From assembly GCA_964462865.1 (NCBI GenBank), contig CAYWZO010000013.1, positions 1-40,724 of the forward strand: a DNA stretch of 40,724 nt, written 5' to 3'. Below are positions 32,753-40,601 of this stretch, piece by piece; position 1 is the stretch's first letter; the number at the start of each line of letters is the position of its first letter. Under the pieces are notes generated by a model that did no database searches, was not told the origin of the DNA, and saw nothing but the letters and a program-made list of their open reading frames with translations. This DNA comes from Fen-1077 sp964462865. Its GTDB lineage: Bacteria; Chloroflexota; Dehalococcoidia; Dehalococcoidales; RBG-16-60-22. The translations under genes and the position numbers were made by a program.

Positions 32753-33541
32753 ATGACGGATGATTTTATTGAGTTAAATCCTGAGCCGGTTACCCCTCCC
32801 CCGGTAAACCGCTTCTGGGGTTTCTGGGCCTCGGCCGGGTTCGGCGCGGTGGTTGTCATTGTTTATCTCGTGGTTATCGTGTTCGTCATGGTAGTCGCGG
32901 CGGTCGCCATGGCCCTGGCCCGGTACGGTACGGCAATAACGCTCGATGATTTCACCGGGTCAATAAATTCCAATTTAGGGCTGCTCGTGGCGGTGTCCGT
33001 TATCGTCAGCGCTTTCGCCGGTACCGGCCTGATTCTGGCCTTCATCAAAGTCAGGCGGGGCGCCGGTATCATCGAGTACCTGGGCCTGAAGAAGATTTCC
33101 TGGAAGGCGGCGCTGGTCGCGATAGCGATTACGGCGGCGTTCTTGATTCTGGAAGCGCTGTTCAGCGTTTATTTACAGGTCGGCGAAGGCGAAACGAACA
33201 CCATGACTGATATTTATAATACCGCGGTCTGGCCGGCACTGCTCTGGATAGCTATCGTGGTTTTTGCCCCTTTTTTCGAGGAGCCGCTCATCCGCGGTTT
33301 CCTGTTCGAGGGGTTCCGGCGTTCCCGCCTCGGCTTAATTGGCGCTATTTTTCTAACGTCTATAATCTGGACATGTTTGCACATCGGCTACAGCGTATAT
33401 TCGCTCGGGGCGATATTTTGCTTCGGTCTGATACTGGGTGCGGTACGCTATAAAACGGGGTCGTTGTGGAGCACGGTATTGATGCACGCTTTCAATAATG
33501 CGGTGGCGATGGCCCTGATTGCGCTCGATATCGGCGGATAG
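32753..33541 (+). CDS. CPBP-family intramembrane metalloprotease (Abi)
   Basis: The 262-residue protein has a short proline-rich cytoplasmic start and about seven to eight membrane helices. The protease motifs are FFEEPLIRG (Glu176, Glu177, Arg181), WTCLHIGYS (His210) and MHAFNNAVA (His245, Asn248 and 249), the CPBP/Rce1 arrangement. Bacterial members include bacteriocin-immunity and regulatory proteases; a substrate cannot be named. No ribosome site precedes the ATG and the -10 element is very near, so the mRNA may be leaderless. It is divergent from sbcD. Confidence 0.9.
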   Translation: MTDDFIELNPEPVTPPPVNRFWGFWASAGFGAVVVIVYLVVIVFVMVVAAVAMALARYGTAITLDDFTGSINSNLGLLVAVSVIVSAFAGTGLILAFIKVRRGAGIIEYLGLKKISWKAALVAIAITAAFLILEALFSVYLQVGEGETNTMTDIYNTAVWPALLWIAIVVFAPFFEEPLIRGFLFEGFRRSRLGLIGAIFLTSIIWTCLHIGYSVYSLGAIFCFGLILGAVRYKTGSLWSTVLMHAFNNAVAMALIALDIGG

Positions 33542-33568
33542 ATAGACCGCTGGTTCCTGGTGGTCGGC

Positions 33569-34255
33569 CTATTTCACGAATTTCAGGACTTCTCCCAGGG
33601 ATGAGATGACCTCCCCATGCCATTCTTCCCGGTCGATGGTGTGGGCGTCCGCCACCTCATCGGGGTCGCGGATGAGGACGGCGCGCATGCCGACCTGTGA
33701 GGCGCCGGAAAGCTCGCGGCTGCTCCCATCGCCGATATAAAGGCAGTCCGGCGGGGCCACGCCGAGCCGGTCGGTGGCCATTTGGTAGATGCGGGGGTCG
33801 GGCTTTTTAATACCGACCCGGCAGGAAAACACGGTCACATCGAACAGCGGGGCGAAGGGGGTGGTCTGCCAGGCCAGCGGCGTCTCCGCGGTGCAGTCGC
33901 TGATGAGGCCGATTTTATACCCCTTTGATTTCAGGGCGGCGATGGTTTCTACCGAGCCCGGGCGCGGCTTGATGTTCTTTAAAGTATATTGATATCTGAT
34001 GCGGCCGGTGCGCTTTACCTGCGCCTCGTTAACTTTAACATCCAGTTCCCGGCAGATGTGGCGTACACAGGCCCCGGCGTTTTTAAAGACGCCGGTCGAG
34101 CGCAGGTCGAAGGTGTCCGCCCAGAGGCGGACGAAAGCATCCGGCGGTGCGCCGAGGACGCTGGCCATCTCTGCCAAGGTGCTTTGGTACTCGGCACGGG
34201 AGAAATTCTCCACCAGCGTCCCGAAAAGGTCAAAGATGACGGCCTGATATTTCAT
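33569..34255 (-). CDS. HAD-superfamily hydrolase, subfamily IA
   Basis: From the ATG at 34255 the protein has 228 residues. Motif I is VIFDLFGTLV with nucleophile Asp9; the usual second Asp is replaced by Phe11, as in haloacid-dehalogenase-type members. Motif II is LISDCTAETP, motif III has Lys in GIKKPDPRIY and motif IV is CLYIGDGSSREL. A helical cap lies at about 15-85. It could be a phosphatase or a dehalogenase-like enzyme. The frame opens at 34312, but those 19 residues come from repeat sequence and are not used. No clear ribosome site is present. Confidence 0.85.
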   Translation of the reverse strand: MKYQAVIFDLFGTLVENFSRAEYQSTLAEMASVLGAPPDAFVRLWADTFDLRSTGVFKNAGACVRHICRELDVKVNEAQVKRTGRIRYQYTLKNIKPRPGSVETIAALKSKGYKIGLISDCTAETPLAWQTTPFAPLFDVTVFSCRVGIKKPDPRIYQMATDRLGVAPPDCLYIGDGSSRELSGASQVGMRAVLIRDPDEVADAHTIDREEWHGEVISSLGEVLKFVK

Positions 34256-34275
34256 AAACATAAATAAGAACATCA

Positions 34276-34345
34276 TTACCGCGAAAGCGGGAATCCAGCC
34301 TCCCCCTCCCATCCTAGATTCTTCGCTTCGCTCAGAATGACAGCT
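34276..34345. repeat. Intergenic repeat fragments upstream of the HAD gene
   Basis: The stretch contains CGCGAAAGCGGGAATCCAG and then GATTCTTCGCTTCGCTCAGA followed by ATGAC. The second string is related to 24425-24456, the first to the strings near 301 and 40603. It fills the glyS-HAD gap and holds no gene. Confidence 0.55.
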
Positions 34346-34361
34346 ACCGGAGGAATTCGGG

Positions 34362-35735
34362 TTATCCCTTTTTCTCTTCTTTCCAGATAATCCCGCCCTC
34401 CGGCAGGACGAACAGGTCCTCCCCGCCCAGCTTGGCCAGCAGGGTGTCTTTCAGCGCGGCGGTGGGCACGCGTATCTGGTTCATCGTATCGCGCTCCCGG
34501 ATGGTCGCCATGTTGTCCTCCAGCGACTGGAAGTCTACCGTCACGCAGTAGGGCGTGCCCAGCTCGTCCTGGCGGCGGTAGCGCCGGCCGATAGCCTGGG
34601 TATCATCGTACTGTGTCATGAAGCAGGGGCGCAGGTCGGCATAGATGTTTTTGGCTAAGGCGGACAGGTTTTCCTTGCGACTCAAGGGCAGCACGGCGAC
34701 TTTGATGGGCGCGATGTCCGGGTGGAAATGGAAAAGCACCCGGAGTTCTTCGTTGACTATCTCCTCGTCGTAGGCGTCGCAGAGCAGGGCCAGCACCGTC
34801 CGGTCCACACCCGCCGAAGGCTCAATGATATAAGGGATAAAGCGCTCTTTGGTCTCATCATCATAATACTCCATCGACCGTCCGCTGGCGTTCATATGCT
34901 GCCGCAGGTCGTAGTCCGCCCGGTTGGCGATGCCTTCCAGCTCCGCCCGGCCGAAGGGGAACATATAATTAATATCCGAGCAGCTCCGGGCGTAATGCGC
35001 CAGCTTCTCTTTAGGGTGCGGATTCAGGCTAAGATGCTCCCTTTTTATACCGAGCGAAACATACCAGTTAAGCCGCTCCTCCACCCAGTAGTCGAACCAC
35101 TTTTCGTCCGTCCCCGGCTTGACGAAGAACTCGATTTCCATCTGCTCGAACTCCCGGCTGCGGAAGATAAAGTTACCGGTGGTAATCTCGTTGCGGAAGG
35201 CCCGGCCTATCTGGGCGATACCAAAAGGCAGGCGCTTGCGGCTGGTATTAACGGCGTTCTGGAAATTGACGAACATGCCCTGGGCCGTCTCCGGGCGCAG
35301 GTAGACGACGGCGGCCTCCTCTTCCACCGGGCCGATGAAGGTCTTGAACATGGTGTTGAACATGCGCTCCTCGGTAAGCCCGCCGCCGCAGGAGGGGCAC
35401 TTATTTTCCGCCAGGTCGTCGGCCTTCCACCGCAGGTGGCAGTTCTTGCACTCCACCAGGGGGTCGGAAAAGCTGGTCACGTGGCCGCTGGCCTCCCACA
35501 CTTTAGAGTTCATCAGTATGCTGGTGTCCACACCCACCATGTCGTCGCGCTCACGGACGATGGAACGCCACCAGGCCTCTTTAATGTTCCACTTGAGCTC
35601 CGTGCCCACCGGCCCGTAGTCCCAGCAGCCGGACAGGCCGCCGTAGATATCGCTGCTGGGGAAGATGAAGCCGCGCCGCTGGCAGAGCGAGACGAGCTTT
35701 TCCAGGGTAAGTATACCGGGTTTAGTCTCTGACAT
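34362..35735 (-). CDS. glyS: Glycyl-tRNA synthetase, alpha2 (eukaryote/archaea-like) type
   Basis: The enzyme charges tRNA-Gly. From the ATG at 35735, which follows GGGAGAA, the protein has 457 residues, the size of the homodimeric class II form. It shows SSDIYGGLSGCWDYGPVG, the zinc-ribbon pairs CKNC and CPSC (about 96-120), motif 2 FRNEIT, the GlyRS strand REFEQMEIEFFV, motif 3 SAGVDRTVLALL and an anticodon-binding domain from about 350 (APIKVAVLPLS). The gene start overlaps the upstream membrane protein by 14 bases. The longer open frame to 35756 is less likely. Confidence 0.96.
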   Translation of the reverse strand: MSETKPGILTLEKLVSLCQRRGFIFPSSDIYGGLSGCWDYGPVGTELKWNIKEAWWRSIVRERDDMVGVDTSILMNSKVWEASGHVTSFSDPLVECKNCHLRWKADDLAENKCPSCGGGLTEERMFNTMFKTFIGPVEEEAAVVYLRPETAQGMFVNFQNAVNTSRKRLPFGIAQIGRAFRNEITTGNFIFRSREFEQMEIEFFVKPGTDEKWFDYWVEERLNWYVSLGIKREHLSLNPHPKEKLAHYARSCSDINYMFPFGRAELEGIANRADYDLRQHMNASGRSMEYYDDETKERFIPYIIEPSAGVDRTVLALLCDAYDEEIVNEELRVLFHFHPDIAPIKVAVLPLSRKENLSALAKNIYADLRPCFMTQYDDTQAIGRRYRRQDELGTPYCVTVDFQSLEDNMATIRERDTMNQIRVPTAALKDTLLAKLGGEDLFVLPEGGIIWKEEKKG

Positions 35736-36276
35736 CAGATATTCTCCCTGAATCAACCTTATTTTTCATTTTTCGTGACTGTGCGAAAGCCCTGGCAAAA
35801 AGGACCGCCATAACGACAGCACCGGCAACGAGCACGACCAACGCGAAGGCCCAGAGCGCTGGCAGGACGCTGCCGTAAATGTTATAGACAAGAATACCAA
35901 GCATCGCATAGAAGACGATAATCATCGGCAGCACCAGCATATTACCCATGAGGATAAACATCGTCCGGCTTACCTGGGTTTCCGTAAGGTGCATGCGCCG
36001 GACGGCACTGGTGGCCAGCAGCGCGATAACGAATGAGATAACCGTAAAAACAAGCTGCAGGCAGACCGTCAAGGCCATGAAAGCGTTTCGATGTATCTTG
36101 GTGTATATTACGGCGCCGGAGAAGCGGTAAGCGACGTCCTGTGGGAGTCTGCCGTAAAATATCGCACCGATGATTAAAGAGATGAAAAGGACAGCAACGG
36201 GGAGGATGACATAGGCCCACGGAAAAGTGATTTTTTGCGGGGCCTTTTTATCCGGTTCAGTATTCATGATAGTCAT
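35722..36276 (-). CDS. Four-helix membrane protein, possibly DUF1648-like
   Basis: The 184-residue protein has hydrophobic segments at about 20-42, 65-90, 105-130 and 138-162, with a loop YGRLPQDVAYRFSG after the first that recalls DUF1648. The tail is basic (SRKMKNK). The function is unknown. It may start at the second Met (MNTEPDKK). It overlaps glyS and lies upstream of it in the same direction, so the two may be co-expressed. Confidence 0.72.
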   Translation of the reverse strand: MTIMNTEPDKKAPQKITFPWAYVILPVAVLFISLIIGAIFYGRLPQDVAYRFSGAVIYTKIHRNAFMALTVCLQLVFTVISFVIALLATSAVRRMHLTETQVSRTMFILMGNMLVLPMIIVFYAMLGILVYNIYGSVLPALWAFALVVLVAGAVVMAVLFARAFAQSRKMKNKVDSGRISDVRD

Positions 36277-36339
36277 CTGCCTTGAAGCTTTTTTACTAAA
36301 GATTATCAGCTTTTAGGCAGGGGTGTCAAAAAGGGTTCG

Positions 36340-36545
36340 GGGATACCGTTGGCATGGGGGCAACGCTTGCCTCACCCCTGCCCACTAGCAAACCTATCCC
36401 CCTGGCCCCCTTCCCTTACCAAGGGAAGGGGGAGACAAGTTAAGAGGGGGGCCACGCCCCCCTCTTTAAAAACCTTCCCCCTCTCCAAACATGACATTCT
36501 GGGGCTTTTTCAGTCTACTGTTTGGAGAGGGGGATTAAGGGGGTG
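36340..36545. repeat. Composite intergenic hairpin repeats
   Basis: The gap of 292 bases between the membrane protein and the oxidoreductase holds two strong inverted repeats. AAGAGGGGGGC with GCCCCCCTCTT (36442-36452 and 36456-36466) has a CAC loop and resembles 81-103. CCCCCTCTCCAAACA (36477-36491) pairs exactly with 36519-36533 around a 27-base loop. A CCTTACCAAGGGAAGGGGG string precedes them. No gene is seen. The hairpins may stop transcription coming from 36569. Confidence 0.7.
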
Positions 36546-36568
36546 AGGTGAATTGAGGTCAGTTAATA

Positions 36569-37246
36569 TTAGTCAAAGAACCCCTTGTCAAGATCCCCCT
36601 CGTTGGAGTAGCCGCGGCTCTCCCAGAACCCCCGGTAGCTGGTATCATCGGATAGCTCTATCTGCGTAATCCATTTAATCCACTTGTAGCCCCATTTGCT
36701 CTCGGCCACCAGCTGGAAGGGATAGCCCCTTTCCGGCGGGATGGTGACGTCATTCATCTTGTAGGCCATCAGGATGGGATTGTCCGTGAGGTATTCGATG
36801 GGGAAAGACGTGGTGTAGCCGTCATAGGCGTGGAAGATGACCACTTTCGCCTCCGGCAGGGGTTGCGCCTTGGCCAGTAAGTCTCTGACCTGCACGCCTT
36901 CCCAGAGGATGTTGACTGCCCACCCCTCCACGCAGTTCAAACGGACGACTTTTTTATAAGCGTCGAAGTCGTTGAGGACGTCGTCGTAGACGTAGCTGGC
37001 CGGGTTCGCCACCAGGCCGGTGATGTTGAGCTGGTAATCGGCGATATCAACGTACTGCGGCCCTTTAATGGAGTTTTCCCGGAAATCGTTCACCGAGGAG
37101 AGGTTCTGCCCCTGGTACTCACTGACCTCGACGCCGCCGAGCTGGGTGACCTTGTTGTCGAACGGACCGAATTTGACCAGGCTGAAGACGAACGCCGCGA
37201 TGACGATAGCGGTAATAGCATAGCCGAAAATTGCCTTTTTGCTCAT
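36569..37246 (-). CDS. Membrane-anchored molybdopterin oxidoreductase, sulfite oxidase fold
   Basis: The 225-residue protein has an N-terminal membrane anchor (about 7-25) and then a single sulfite-oxidase-type molybdopterin domain. The molybdenum ligand is Cys105 in VRLNCVEGWAV. Other family segments are YQLNITGLVANPAS, LWEGVQVRDLLA, YTTSFPIEYL, ILMAYKMN and WGYKWIKWITQIELS. It lacks the C-terminal dimerisation domain of true sulfite oxidases and is nearer to YedY/MsrP-like proteins, but it has no Tat twin-arginine signal, which is unusual for an exported Mo enzyme. No partner subunit is adjacent. Its substrate is unknown. Confidence 0.85.
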   Translation of the reverse strand: MSKKAIFGYAITAIVIAAFVFSLVKFGPFDNKVTQLGGVEVSEYQGQNLSSVNDFRENSIKGPQYVDIADYQLNITGLVANPASYVYDDVLNDFDAYKKVVRLNCVEGWAVNILWEGVQVRDLLAKAQPLPEAKVVIFHAYDGYTTSFPIEYLTDNPILMAYKMNDVTIPPERGYPFQLVAESKWGYKWIKWITQIELSDDTSYRGFWESRGYSNEGDLDKGFFD

Positions 37247-37330
37247 GGTACCCGCACCACCCTTTAATTATTGGCACGATGCTGTGCCTACTTTGAGTCT
37301 AGGATGGTGCGCGGCGCAAGTCTGTGACTT

Positions 37331-38419
37331 TTATCGCAGGCGCATCCGGTCAAGCCGGTGAAAAGCCTTCTGCTTGTCGCTCTGTTCCAGCCTGGCCTTG
37401 TTGATGGCCCCGGCCAGCAGCTCAATGCTGCGGTCGTAGGTCTTTCTGTCCACCGGGTAAGGGATGCCGTCCTTGCCGCCGTGGGCGAAGCTGTAGCGGG
37501 CGGGGTCGCGATAGCTCGGCGCTACGCCGTGGATGAGCTCGGAGATGAGGCTCAAGGCCCGGATGGTCCTGGGGCCGACGCCCGCCAGTCCCAGCAGCTG
37601 CTCGAAGTCCTGCGGCTGGCGCTCGTAGGCGCTTAAGATGATTTTCTTCAGGCTATCGGGGTGGAGGTCGGCGGCTGTTAGCTGGTGGCGGGCAGGCAGG
37701 CTCAGGGTTTTCAGCTTTGTCAGGTCGGCGAGCACCTTTTCCGGCAGCTCTTCGGTGGCGATAGCGGTAATGGTAGCGCGCGTCGGCCCGCTTTCACCGG
37801 CAGTGAGGTTAAGGGCTTCTCCCCTGGTCTCCGAGAGGATGGCGCTGTGCGGTTCGTTGACGAAATCGCTGACGGTCTCGCCCAGCCAGTGATAGCGGCG
37901 GGCGTAGCGGTTGGTCTCGTTCATTCCCTGCTGGACGACCGTCCACGCGCCCCGTGAGGTAAAGACGAAGGTGTGGTGGTAAAGCTGGTAGCCGTCCTGC
38001 ACGGCGGAGGTGTCCACCTTGGCGGACAGGCGGCTGGCGTAGACCAGCGGGGCCGGGTCGAGGGCGATTTTTTCTCCCCAGGTCTTAATCTCGACAGGGG
38101 TCTGGCGTGATGTTTTGCCTTTGCCCCCCGCCACGAACAGGCCGAGGTCGCGTTCGATGCCCTTCAACCCCTCTTTCAGGGCGCCGCAGAGCGTGGTGGT
38201 GACGCCGCTGGAATGCCAGTCGAACCCGAGGACGCAGCCGAAGGCCTGGAACCAGTAGGGGTGCGAGAGGCGCCGGAGCATTTCTTCCGGGCCGTATTCC
38301 GAGACGATGGCGATGGTGATTTCACGGGCGAGGGGCACCATGCGCTGGAAGAGCCACCGCGGGGCCTTGCCGTAGTGCAGGGGCAGGTTGGCGATGCCCG
38401 TTCTTCGGGTAGCGGACAT
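37331..38419 (-). CDS. DUF763 family protein
   Basis: The 362-residue protein matches DUF763 throughout: RTGIANLPLHYGKAPRWLF, YWFQAFGCVLGFDWHSSG, LYHHTFVFTSRGAWTVVQQG and a C-terminal helix-hairpin-helix-like segment, FEQLLGLAGVGPRTIRALSLI. The family occurs in archaea and some thermophilic or anaerobic bacteria and is uncharacterised; the HhH segment hints at nucleic acid binding. AAGGAGGACGCC precedes the ATG. It follows the FmdB gene by 14 bases, so these two are probably one transcript. Confidence 0.9.
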   Translation of the reverse strand: MSATRRTGIANLPLHYGKAPRWLFQRMVPLAREITIAIVSEYGPEEMLRRLSHPYWFQAFGCVLGFDWHSSGVTTTLCGALKEGLKGIERDLGLFVAGGKGKTSRQTPVEIKTWGEKIALDPAPLVYASRLSAKVDTSAVQDGYQLYHHTFVFTSRGAWTVVQQGMNETNRYARRYHWLGETVSDFVNEPHSAILSETRGEALNLTAGESGPTRATITAIATEELPEKVLADLTKLKTLSLPARHQLTAADLHPDSLKKIILSAYERQPQDFEQLLGLAGVGPRTIRALSLISELIHGVAPSYRDPARYSFAHGGKDGIPYPVDRKTYDRSIELLAGAINKARLEQSDKQKAFHRLDRMRLR

Positions 38420-38433
38420 GGCGTCCTCCTTGA

Positions 38434-38673
38434 TTAAGAGGCGCAGGTGCTGCAGTTGCCGGAGGTGCAGTTCGAGCAGGCAGAGCCGCCCGTGCCGGCG
38501 ACGCGCGTGGGCACGCCGGAACTGGTCGTGCTGAAGCAGGCGAAGGTGGACATCTTGCGCCGGGCGGGCTTATGGCAGCGGGGGCACTCGGCGGGTTTAT
38601 CGGACTGGCTCAAGGGGCGCAGTTGCTCGAATTTGTTATCGCATTCCGCACAAACGTATTCATATATCGGCAT
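38434..38673 (-). CDS. FmdB-family zinc ribbon protein
   Basis: The 79-residue protein begins MPIYEYVCAECDNKFEQL, the FmdB signature, with CX2C pairs at 8-11 and 30-33 that form a zinc ribbon (CAEC and CPRC). The C-terminal half is low complexity with extra Cys pairs (SACSNCTSGNC). FmdB proteins are putative regulators linked to amidase genes in Methylophilus, but most are of unknown role. AGGAGAT lies before the ATG. It is transcribed ahead of the DUF763 gene. Confidence 0.9.
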   Translation of the reverse strand: MPIYEYVCAECDNKFEQLRPLSQSDKPAECPRCHKPARRKMSTFACFSTTSSGVPTRVAGTGGSACSNCTSGNCSTCAS

Positions 38674-38695
38674 GGACTTATCTCCTGTTTATAGT

Positions 38696-39451
38696 TTAAC
38701 CTGTTTTAGCTTTGGAGTCAAGCTGGACAGGTTTGCCCCGCTTGAGGGAGAGTCGCATGAGGTTGATGGCGCTTACCTCGACCCAGAGTATCATATTGGC
38801 CACCAGTATCCGTTCAATCAGGCCGAACCAGCCGCTTTTCTCCGGGAAAAACCTCAATATCACGCCGAGGACCACTGCCAGGATGGCGGTGACGATGGTA
38901 TAGCGGAACAATGGCCGCCAGTTCGGGTCTTTTTTGATGCCGGGCGCTAAAGCCAGGATGGCCACGGCGAAAAGCGAGAAGGTGACCCTGGCGGCAAAGC
39001 CGTGTATCATCCCCTCGAAGGTCTTGGGGCCGCCGACGGGGTCGGTATGGAAAGCGCCGATAAGCAGCATCGCGAAGCCGAAGAAAACGAAGATGCCGAT
39101 GCCCAGGTGGAAAAACCTGGCCCGCCTGACGTTATAAAGCAGGCCGGCGGTGAATATCTCCACGAAAAGGCCGAGCGCCAGGAAGCCGATGGTCTGCAGC
39201 CAGCCGAGGGACGTCAGCGCCAGGCTGGAGATGGAGTCCCTGACCAGACTGTAGCTGTGGATGGATACAGCCGCGGTGAGGTCGGCGATGGCCAGCACCA
39301 GCGGCCCCAGGATACCGGCCAGGGCCAGGGCGCTGTGGATGTTCAGGCGACTGGTGAAGGGGATAACTCTGGATATTGCTGCCTGTGCCCTCGATATCGC
39401 TGACCTGAAGGTCGTTTTTATTGAGGGATAGATACGATGATAATTTATCAT
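38696..39451 (-). CDS. DUF998 membrane protein
   Basis: The 251-residue protein has six predicted membrane segments from about residue 40 on. YSLVRDSISSLALTSLGWLQTIGF is the DUF998 signature, followed by FHTDPVGGPKTFEGMIHGFAA. The N-terminal 35 residues are basic and amphipathic, and the tail is Lys-rich. The family has no known function. The ATG start is uncertain. It lies 34 bases downstream of the lipoprotein gene on the same strand and so is probably in its operon. Confidence 0.85.
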   Translation of the reverse strand: MINYHRIYPSIKTTFRSAISRAQAAISRVIPFTSRLNIHSALALAGILGPLVLAIADLTAAVSIHSYSLVRDSISSLALTSLGWLQTIGFLALGLFVEIFTAGLLYNVRRARFFHLGIGIFVFFGFAMLLIGAFHTDPVGGPKTFEGMIHGFAARVTFSLFAVAILALAPGIKKDPNWRPLFRYTIVTAILAVVLGVILRFFPEKSGWFGLIERILVANMILWVEVSAINLMRLSLKRGKPVQLDSKAKTG

Positions 39452-39485
39452 ACCGATATTTATAACGTCCCACCGGCCGGGTTGG

Positions 39486-39983
39486 TTATTTTGTACCGAT
39501 GGGCACGAACAGCGAGCCGGTGGCCGGGTAGATAATCTCCAGGAAGACGGTCGCCTCTTTTTTCTTCCCCTCGGTATCGGTGCCGGCGGTGAGGGTCATC
39601 GTATAAGCCACCCCCTGCCCCTGGTTGGCGGTAAAGGAGAACATATCGGAGGTGACGGTGGTGTCCCCGGACTCGACCGTGGTAAAGCTGTAGAGGGTCG
39701 AGATGCCGGAGATGGTGACGCCTACCTTATCGCCTTTGAGCAGGTAGAAGTAGCCCTCCATGCTATCGCCGTCCTTCAGGCTAAGTATTATCTTGACCTC
39801 GGTCTCCAGGTTGATTTCCATCTGCTTCATCAGCAGGGTATGGCCTATTTTGGCTTCGCGAACTATCCGCACGCTGGCCGGCGCGGTGGTCGTGGTCGTT
39901 TCCGTCGCCTTGGAGATGAGTTCGCAACCCGTCAGGCCGAGCAAGGCTACCGCCGTGATGACGCAGAGAATCTTTTTCAGCAT
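39486..39983 (-). CDS. Predicted lipoprotein
   Basis: The 165-residue protein has a lipoprotein signal: a KK start, a hydrophobic core and the lipobox LTGC, with the lipidated Cys at about 20. A Thr-rich linker (TETTTTTAP) follows, then a small beta-rich domain of about 120 residues with no family I recognise. MEGYFYLLKGDKVGVTISG suggests an immunoglobulin-like or emp24/GOLD-like beta sandwich; this is only a resemblance. It would face outward on the membrane. A good promoter precedes it at 40015-40043. Confidence 0.82.
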   Translation of the reverse strand: MLKKILCVITAVALLGLTGCELISKATETTTTTAPASVRIVREAKIGHTLLMKQMEINLETEVKIILSLKDGDSMEGYFYLLKGDKVGVTISGISTLYSFTTVESGDTTVTSDMFSFTANQGQGVAYTMTLTAGTDTEGKKKEATVFLEIIYPATGSLFVPIGTK

Positions 39984-40014
39984 TTTTCACCCCCGCACAC
40001 TGTTCTTTATAGTA

Positions 40015-40043
40015 AGTATATCCGCTCACGGGGATTAGTTCAA
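40015..40043 (-). promoter_or_regulatory. Lipoprotein gene promoter
   Basis: TTGAAC (40043-40038), a 17-bp spacer and TATACT (40020-40015) on the minus strand give a leader of about 25 bases. Confidence 0.65.
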
Positions 40044-40109
40044 TGGGTGGGTGGGGGGGATAGGCCAAGATGCTTTCGAAAGCCTGATGAATCCGGTGTA
40101 AAACTGGAT

Positions 40110-40351
40110 TTATTTTAATCGCTTGATGAATTCTTCTTTGGAGATGTTATTCCAGAGGGTAACCTTACCGATAATATCAGCCAGAGTACCTTTGGCGAGA
40201 CTTTATGGGCCGGAACAGTAATGGCATGCTCGCCCAATATTGTGACTTTCTTGAGACGTACGTGGCTTCCCTTCTGTCTGAATACCTGATAGCCCAAAGA
40301 TTGTAGAAGCTTGATAAGTTGTGTACCGCTAACTTGAGGGAGCTTTGGCAT
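40110..40351 (-). pseudogene. hicA: HicA toxin gene, frameshifted
   Basis: The first 48 or so residues are HicA-like: MPKLPQVSGTQLIKLLQSLGY, then RQKGSHVRLKK with the catalytic His and LGEHAITVPAHK. After VS the reading frame leaves the family pattern. In the next frame the DNA reads AKGTLADIIGKVTLWNNIS and ends KRLK at a stop at 40112-40110, exactly the usual HicA C-terminus. The break is near 40194-40203 and equals the loss of one base. As read, the gene ends at 40115 with a garbled tail. HicA is an mRNA endonuclease, so this copy is probably inactive, unless the gap is an assembly error. It overlaps hicB by 23 bases. Confidence 0.85.
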
Positions 40352-40541
40352 TGGCCAGCGTCTCCTCGGATAAGGTGAGGATTGTTATCGGCTCGTCCGT
40401 TTCACCGTAGTGAACGGCCACCGCTTCTTTAATATTGTGATGCAGTTCATCCAGAGTCTTACCCTGGGTGAAGATATCCTCGCCGATACCGCGGGCGCAC
40501 CAGTACTCACCGTCAAAGTAGGTTTCTATTTTAACTAACAT
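40329..40541 (-). CDS. hicB: HicB antitoxin, short form
   Basis: The 70-residue protein has the degraded RNase H-like HicB fold: MLVKIETYFDGEYWCARGIG, DIFTQGKTLDELHHNIKEAV, and an acidic tail. It neutralises HicA by binding it. There is no C-terminal DNA-binding domain, which is common for short HicB proteins. AGGGAGA precedes the ATG and an extended -10 promoter lies at 40565-40573. It is upstream of hicA in the same transcript; its length and frame are intact. Confidence 0.88.
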   Translation of the reverse strand: MLVKIETYFDGEYWCARGIGEDIFTQGKTLDELHHNIKEAVAVHYGETDEPITILTLSEETLANAKAPSS

Positions 40542-40564
40542 ACTCTTCTCTCCCTGTTTACACC

Positions 40565-40573
40565 ATTATAGCA
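40565..40573 (-). promoter_or_regulatory. hicBA extended -10 promoter
   Basis: The minus strand reads TGCTATAAT, an extended -10 element, 24 bases before the hicB ATG. A -35 match is not evident. Confidence 0.6.
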
Positions 40574-40601
40574 TAAGGGGGGAAGGGGATAGAGAAAAAA
40601 G

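Noticed and set aside
34722..35732. Long antisense frame of 336 codons opposite glyS
   Set aside because: It lies wholly within glyS, lacks a ribosome site and recognisable motifs, and arises from high GC in codon position three.
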